A stretch of DNA of 37,178 bases from Methylococcaceae bacterium (GTDB lineage: Bacteria > Pseudomonadota > Gammaproteobacteria > Methylococcales > Methylomonadaceae). The stretch lies in assembly GCA_021647145.1 (NCBI GenBank), contig JAKIVF010000021.1, positions 1 through 37,178 of the forward strand, in the 5' to 3' direction. Shown piece after piece: positions 33,943-37,178 of this stretch (its first letter is position 1; each line of letters begins with the position of its first letter). The notes beneath the pieces are model-generated. The model did no database searches. It had not been told where the DNA came from and saw nothing but the letters and a program-made list of their open reading frames with translations. The translations under genes were made by a program, and so were the position numbers.

Positions 33943-34539
33943 ATGTTTAATATTCCAGAAACTGAAAAAAAGATAAGAAGTAAAATTTCCAGTTATAAGT
34001 CATCTCTCAATAGAGAAAAGAAGACATACGGGCAAATAAGTGATGGAGGCGGAAAAAGGTATCTACTTTTTTGTCTCTATTTTGTGTTAAATGACCTAAA
34101 AAAATCAGAAGATTATTTTAATTGGTATCTAAATGAGTTTACAGATGATGTTGGAGAGCCAATACAGAAATTGTGCTGGGCTATATCTTTACATAGAATG
34201 AATAGAGATTCAGAAGCCAAACAAATGTTGTGCAATTTGATGTTATCGAATTTATATGTAATTCCTTTTGTCATCGGGCAAGAATTTAATAAAATCGATA
34301 TGTGGCACTCATCAAATTATGAAGCACCAGATTTTGTTGAGTATATCCCGCAAGAGGTAATAGAAAATATTAAAGAATCTGAATTAATTTGGATTCGTGA
34401 TTTATATGAATCATTTGAGTTTCGTCGTGTTAGAAAGCGTTATATCGAGATATATCATGAACTTCAAAATACAAACGAAGTTAAAAAGCGTTCAAAGTTA
34501 CTGAACGAATCACACAGATTAGGAGAGTTACTGTCATAA
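33943..34539 (+). CDS. Hypothetical soluble protein (cassette 6)
   Basis: 198 aa, no membrane segment, helical and rich in charged and aromatic residues. The middle (LYFVLNDLKKSEDYFNWYLN ... VGEPIQKLCWAISLHRMNRDSEA) reads like a pair of TPR-type helices; the C-terminal part (about 140-190) is a long helix with RRVRKRYIEIYHELQ. Not recognised. ATG 33943 is the first in frame; no ribosome site is visible, which is frequent among cassette genes. It starts 21 bp after the right core of attC 5, and its stop lies 6 bp before the left core of attC 6. Confidence 0.7.
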   Translation: MFNIPETEKKIRSKISSYKSSLNREKKTYGQISDGGGKRYLLFCLYFVLNDLKKSEDYFNWYLNEFTDDVGEPIQKLCWAISLHRMNRDSEAKQMLCNLMLSNLYVIPFVIGQEFNKIDMWHSSNYEAPDFVEYIPQEVIENIKESELIWIRDLYESFEFRRVRKRYIEIYHELQNTNEVKKRSKLLNESHRLGELLS

Positions 34540-34574
34540 AACAGCTAACAAGTGACTATGGTGTCAAATAATAA

Positions 34575-35531
34575 TTATTTAGCATAATTAGCCTCCCATT
34601 GGGCACCGTCTCTCACCATAGAATTTAAGATAACAATCATCTTTCTAACGCAAGCAATAAGCGCTAATTTTTTGGGCTTTCCAGTCGCTAATAACTGCTC
34701 GTATTTGGCTTTAAAAACGGGATTGCATTGAATAGCGGACATTATTGCCATAAACATAGCTGTTCGTATTTTATAGCGTCCGCCGCGAATTCTACGTTGC
34801 CCTTTATAACTTCCGCTTTCACGATTAAAAGGAGCCACACCGATTAAAGCGGCTGCTTGTTTATTGCTAATTGTCCCCAGTTCAGGCATATCAGATAGCA
34901 AGCTAAAAGCAACAATATTACCGATGCCCGGCATACTTTGAATAATCTTGTTTTTAGTTTGATATTCAGGGTGTTCTTCAATTAATTTTAATAGTTTATT
35001 ATCGACTTTTTCTATTTGATTTTTGATGGCTGTGAGAATAGGTTTGATGATACTCGAGACTTCTTTAGGCATAATTTTAAGCCTATTTTTTTCCATTGTC
35101 TGCATTGTGGTGAGCTGTCTTCTGCGAGACAACAAATCACTCATAAGCCTGATGGTTTCAGGCTTTATCTGTGACATTTCAGGTTTAATGGCTTCTCCGT
35201 AGTGAGCAATTAACTGGGCATCTAAAGGATCAGTTTTAGCGAGTCGTCCAATAGCTCCCGCAAACCGTTTAATATGTAATGGGTTAGCCACAACAAAAGG
35301 TAAATTTGCTTTAGCACAGGCCATAATAAAGGCATGCTCTAATCGTCCTGTTGCCTCAATAATAATACGCTGAGGGGAATGTTTTTTTATTTCACACAGT
35401 GCCTCATTAATACCTTTTTCATCGTTAGAAACAGAGAAAAAAATATCTAAGGGGCGAATATAAATATCGAGTTGATATTTACCGGTATCAATGCCTACAT
35501 TTATTTCTGATTGATTATTTCTAGTATTCAT
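34575..35531 (-). CDS. IS110-family DEDD transposase (recombinase)
   Basis: 318 aa. The N-terminal RuvC-like DEDD domain has VGIDTGKYQLDIY (D15), IIIEATGRLEHAF (E59) and KTDPLDAQLIAHY (D101, D104); a coiled-coil linker spans about 125-185. The C-terminal Tnp domain begins QSMPGIGNIVAFSLLSD, then ALIGVAPFNRESGSYKGQRR with the catalytic serine in ESGS, and IRTAMFMAIMSA. All signature residues are intact, so the element may be active. IS110 recombinases act with an element-encoded bridge RNA that pairs with donor and target; the candidate lies directly upstream. Confidence 0.95.
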   Translation of the reverse strand: MNTRNNQSEINVGIDTGKYQLDIYIRPLDIFFSVSNDEKGINEALCEIKKHSPQRIIIEATGRLEHAFIMACAKANLPFVVANPLHIKRFAGAIGRLAKTDPLDAQLIAHYGEAIKPEMSQIKPETIRLMSDLLSRRRQLTTMQTMEKNRLKIMPKEVSSIIKPILTAIKNQIEKVDNKLLKLIEEHPEYQTKNKIIQSMPGIGNIVAFSLLSDMPELGTISNKQAAALIGVAPFNRESGSYKGQRRIRGGRYKIRTAMFMAIMSAIQCNPVFKAKYEQLLATGKPKKLALIACVRKMIVILNSMVRDGAQWEANYAK

Positions 35532-35736
35532 AATAAGCTGACTCTTTCTTGCAAATACGGGTTCGAGACCCAGTTGACTATCCGAATTTATTGCTTGGAG
35601 TCTAATACAGCGTTCGTTCTTGTTATCGGTCTCTCAATAGAGGAGCCAAAAATCCACCGAACTGCTGTAAAAGAAGTCTTTGGTTGCTGCCAAAAACTGG
35701 GTCTCACTTTACCCTGAAACAAGGTTTATTATCCAT
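35532..35736 (-). ncRNA. Candidate IS110 bridge RNA
   Basis: Noncoding DNA between the element end and the transposase start. In transcript sense: stem CAGCAGTTCG (35667-35658) pairs with CGAACGCTG (35616-35608) with one bulged A. Its internal loop has TGGATTTTT (35656-35648) on the 5' strand, a small hairpin CTCT-ATTG-AGAG, and ATAACAA (35626-35620) on the 3' strand. TGGATTTTT equals the left side of the insertion target, and ATAACAA is complementary to its right side (TTGTTA). This is the left-guide/right-guide logic of a bridge RNA target loop, in the right order. Further 3', ATAGTCA (35581-35575) equals the element's right terminal sequence, as a donor guide would. A 10-bp pairing GAGACCCAGT / ACTGGGTCTC closes the structure. 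Confidence 0.65.
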
Positions 35737-35738
35737 AC

Positions 35739-35861
35739 AAAAAAATCCAGCTGACCGTTGGCAGCGCAGTTTTTTTCCAAAGGTCATTTTTATATCAAAA
35801 TTAAGCGCGTTGTCAAAGTTCATCGAACATCTGCCAACGGCATCTGATTTAGGCGTTAGCA
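35739..35861 (+). other. attC site 6 (left core split off by IS110)
   Basis: Body from the IS junction to right core GTTAGCA (35855-35861); its left core AGCTAAC lies at 34543-34549 across the insertion. Arms CCGTTGGCAG / CTGCCAACGG are perfect over 10 bp. The loop segment TTTTTATATCAAAATT is shared with attC 7. Confidence 0.82.
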
Positions 35862-35885
35862 TCAAATATCTGGTAAATATTATTC

Positions 35886-36272
35886 ATGAATAGTAATAGT
35901 GAGAAAAAAGTATCCCAAATGATTCTTGATGTTGCAGGTCAATTTATTCTAATGGTGGAGTCTGAGGAAGAACGTCAAACCCACCTTGATATTGCTTGTG
36001 CGGCATGGAATATATCTATACTTCCAAAAGACAAAAGGGATAAAGAGTATAAAAAATATTTCAAGAAAATGAAAAGGCTATTAAATGACTCCCAACTAAT
36101 AAAATATTTTGAGGAAGATCTTAATGGCTTAATTGATGCGAAAATAGATCTTTTTCCTAATGAAACCAAACAAATAGTTTCAGCAATAATCGAAAATATC
36201 AATTCAAAACAATATAGAGTAACTGCTGCTTTTGCTAGAGAAGACACCGCGAACATGAGCGTGAAAATGTAA
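35886..36272 (+). CDS. Hypothetical soluble protein (cassette 7)
   Basis: 128 aa, all-helical in appearance, highly charged (EEERQ, KDKRDKEYKKYFKKMKRL), no signal or membrane segment, no motif that I recognise. ATG 35886 starts 25 bp after the right core of attC 6; GTAAATATT upstream is not a good ribosome site. Stop at 36270-36272, 11 bp before the left core of attC 7. Typical single-gene cassette of unknown function. Confidence 0.65.
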   Translation: MNSNSEKKVSQMILDVAGQFILMVESEEERQTHLDIACAAWNISILPKDKRDKEYKKYFKKMKRLLNDSQLIKYFEEDLNGLIDAKIDLFPNETKQIVSAIIENINSKQYRVTAAFAREDTANMSVKM

Positions 36273-36282
36273 AATTATAAAT

Positions 36283-36411
36283 GCTAACAATAAGTTGCAG
36301 TTGACCGCTGGCAGCACAGTTTGTTTTCAGAGGCCATTTTTATATCAAAGTTCAGTGCGTCGTCGGAGTTTATCTAATATCTGCCAGCGTCAACTGAACT
36401 TGGCGTTATGC
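36283..36411 (+). other. attC site 7
   Basis: 129 bp from TGCTAAC (36283-36289; first base off consensus) to GTTATGC (36405-36411). Arms GTTGCAGTTGACCGCTGGCAG and its near-complement CTGCCAGCGTCAACTGAAC pair almost throughout. Similar to attC 6 in the central region. Confidence 0.85.
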
Positions 36412-36442
36412 TTTAAAAGAATCTCGTCTCATTACTTGAATA

Positions 36443-36465
36443 ATGTATATCCTCATGGTATACAT
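36443..36465. promoter_or_regulatory. Inverted repeat upstream of brnT, likely autoregulatory operator
   Basis: Perfect 7-bp arms ATGTATA / TATACAT separated by 9 nt, ending 5 bp before the brnT start codon. BrnA and other ribbon-helix-helix antitoxins bind such palindromes to repress their own operon. Its position in the cassette shows that the pair carries its own control region. Confidence 0.55.
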
Positions 36466-36470
36466 ATAGC

Positions 36471-36767
36471 ATGACAAATCATGAAATACTAAACTGTACA
36501 GGGTTTCAATGGGATGATGGTAATTCTGAAAAAAATTGGATTTCACATCAAGTTGCTAAATCGGAATGTGAACAAATATTTTTTAATCAACCTCTCGTTA
36601 TAGGAAATGATGAAAAGCATTCAGAAATAGAAAAAAGGTACTATGTTCTTGGGCACACTGATAGTGATAGACAGTTGTATATTGTATGTACAGTTAGACA
36701 GAATTTAATTCGTGTTATTTCTGCTAGAGATATGAGTAAAAAAGAAAGAGAGGTATATAATCAATGA
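36471..36767 (+). CDS. brnT: BrnT-family ribonuclease toxin (cassette 8)
   Basis: 98 aa (family about 90-100). Pattern FQWDDGNSEKNWISHQVAKSECEQIFFNQPLVIG matches BrnT (F.WD..K...N..KHGV...EAe.vF), with the later RYYVLGHTDSDRQLYIVCTVRQ and the end IRVISARDMSKKEREVYNQ (RIISAR....E...Y). The HGV histidine region reads SHQV. BrnT is a RelE-like RNase that blocks translation. Its stop overlaps the brnA start by 4 nt (ATGA). A self-contained promoter/operator precedes it. Toxin-antitoxin pairs are common stabilisers of integron arrays. Confidence 0.88.
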   Translation: MTNHEILNCTGFQWDDGNSEKNWISHQVAKSECEQIFFNQPLVIGNDEKHSEIEKRYYVLGHTDSDRQLYIVCTVRQNLIRVISARDMSKKEREVYNQ

Positions 36768-37033
36768 AAAAAGAAATACCAAATTTTGTTACAGAAGATG
36801 AAGAAAGAGAATTTTGGTCTAAGTCCGAATCAACGGAATATCTAGATTGGTCACAATCAAAAAAGATGATGTTGCCAAACCTCAAGCCATCGACAAAAAA
36901 AATTTCCCTCAGATTGCCTGAGATGATGATAGAAGAACTGAAAGTATTGGCAAATAAACGTGATATTCCATATCAATCGCTATTAAAGATATATTTATCT
37001 GAAAAAATTGACCAGGAACTTCATTCACATTAA
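36764..37033 (+). CDS. brnA: BrnA/CopG-type antitoxin (cassette 8)
   Basis: 89 aa. N-terminal toxin-binding part with the EEREFWSKSESTEYLDWS pattern typical of antitoxins partnered with BrnT, then a C-terminal ribbon-helix-helix (about 45-85): KKISLRLPEMMIEELKVLAN followed by RDIPYQSLLKIYL. It binds BrnT and probably the palindrome at 36443-36465. Translationally coupled to brnT; stop 14 bp before the left core of attC 8. Confidence 0.88.
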   Translation: MKKEIPNFVTEDEEREFWSKSESTEYLDWSQSKKMMLPNLKPSTKKISLRLPEMMIEELKVLANKRDIPYQSLLKIYLSEKIDQELHSH

Positions 37034-37047
37034 TTTTAGTAAAAAAA

Positions 37048-37110
37048 GCATAACGAATTAGGTTAGATTGTGATCGCGAAGCGAGCCACAATCTGAACCG
37101 TTTGTTGGAC
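37048..37110 (+). other. attC site 8
   Basis: 63 bp, the shortest here, from GCATAAC (37048-37054) to GTTGGAC (37104-37110). Arms GGTTAGATTGTG / CACAATCTGAACC with one unpaired base, and a central ATCGCGAAGCGAGC hairpin. Confidence 0.82.
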
Positions 37111-37178
37111 AAGCCCGATTTTACTGTTTGGTATGAGTTTCGCTATTGAAAATAGCTTTTTGCTGAATAGGCCGGTGG
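37111..37178 (+). other. Start of a ninth cassette, cut by the window edge
   Basis: 68 bp after attC 8 without a decidable ORF. It indicates that the array continues to the right. Confidence 0.4.

Larger units (their letters stand above)
34548..35736 (-). mobile_element. IS110-family element inserted in attC 6
   Basis: About 1189 bp, read on the minus strand. Boundaries come from reconstruction: AGCTAAC (34543-34549) joined to AAAAAAATCCAGCTG (35739 on) restores the same left-core context as attC 1 and attC 5. The dinucleotide AC (GT in element orientation) occurs at both ends (34548-34549 and 35737-35738), fitting the core duplication of IS110 elements, with no terminal inverted repeats. 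One transposase ORF with about 200 bp of noncoding DNA upstream and only 25 bp downstream, the IS110-subgroup layout, not the IS1111 one. In element orientation the target is TTTGT|TAGCTG, the same point as the intron in attC 5. Confidence 0.85.

Noticed and set aside
35561..35573. GGGTTCGAGACCC resembles the T-arm of a tRNA
   Set aside because: No acceptor stem, D-arm or anticodon arm can be placed around it; the stretch lies inside the IS110 noncoding region and is better explained as part of the candidate bridge RNA.
34548..35736. IS1111-attC group assignment of the attC-inserted IS
   Set aside because: The long noncoding segment is upstream of the transposase and the downstream side has only about 25 bp, with no subterminal inverted repeats found; this is the IS110 layout, although the target preference is that of the IS1111-attC group.
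21839..37178. Array of repeated palindromic sites as a CRISPR
   Set aside because: The repeats are 63-129 bp, spaced by gene-length DNA of unequal size and bounded by integron core boxes; there are no short regular spacers or cas genes.

Overview
The window looks like a chromosomal stretch of an AT-rich gammaproteobacterium, most likely a methanotroph-type organism (Methylococcales-like). This rests on gammaproteobacterial housekeeping order (topA end, tsaC, purKE; dnaE-rnhB-lpxA-fabZ-skp-bamA; epmA-efp-epmB) and on a small exported protein with a VPLPSALWLFGS-type PEP-CTERM sorting tail. The genus call is inference.

Left two thirds (1-20967): core genome. topA 3' end and tsaC (+) face a small EexN-like protein and the purEK operon (-). 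Then come a PEP-CTERM protein (+), a secreted protein and a 613-aa exported protein of unknown function (-), dnaE, rnhB, lpxA, fabZ, skp and bamA (all -), epmA and efp (-) with epmB divergent (+), and a short metabolic/membrane group (SDR, ABM-domain protein, multi-pass membrane protein; all -). lpxD and lpxB are absent from their usual places. rnhB has no ATG/GTG/TTG start in front of its catalytic DEVGRG motif and appears to start at ATA, overlapping the lpxA stop. Two palindromic repeat elements sit between genes.

Boundary (20968-21845): about 0.9 kb without an intact gene, holding an IS3-type OrfA remnant and a cluster of seven TTTCCAT/ATGGAAA heptamers, and ending in GTTAGGC, which reads like an integron core site.

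Right third (21846-37178): an integron gene-cassette array. Eight attC-like sites (RYYYAAC-type left core, GTTRRRY-type right core, palindromic arms) separate cassettes, all read on +: a PAP2 phosphatase, an ORF-poor cassette, a two-TM protein, a 1250-aa STAND NTPase with an N-terminal nuclease-like domain (Avs-like defence candidate), a BcgI/type I-like restriction-modification cassette (nuclease-methylase fusion with a premature TAA, plus specificity subunit), two unknown soluble proteins and a BrnT/BrnA toxin-antitoxin pair. No integrase is visible, so this is a CALIN or the interior/edge of a sedentary integron whose integrase lies elsewhere. The content is defence-heavy.

Two unrelated mobile elements have entered two different attC sites at the same phosphodiester position of the bottom strand, TTGT|TAGC in the left core box: a group IIC (class C-attC) intron with its maturase, and an IS110-family element. 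The DNA upstream of the IS110 transposase folds on paper into a bridge-RNA-like target loop, whose two strands carry sequences matching the two sides of this attC target (TGGATTTTT and ATAACAA); a third stretch matches the element's own end (ATAGTCA). This is the most interesting signal in the window: an IS110 element apparently programmed by its bridge RNA to hit integron attC sites, converging on the site used by a retroelement.
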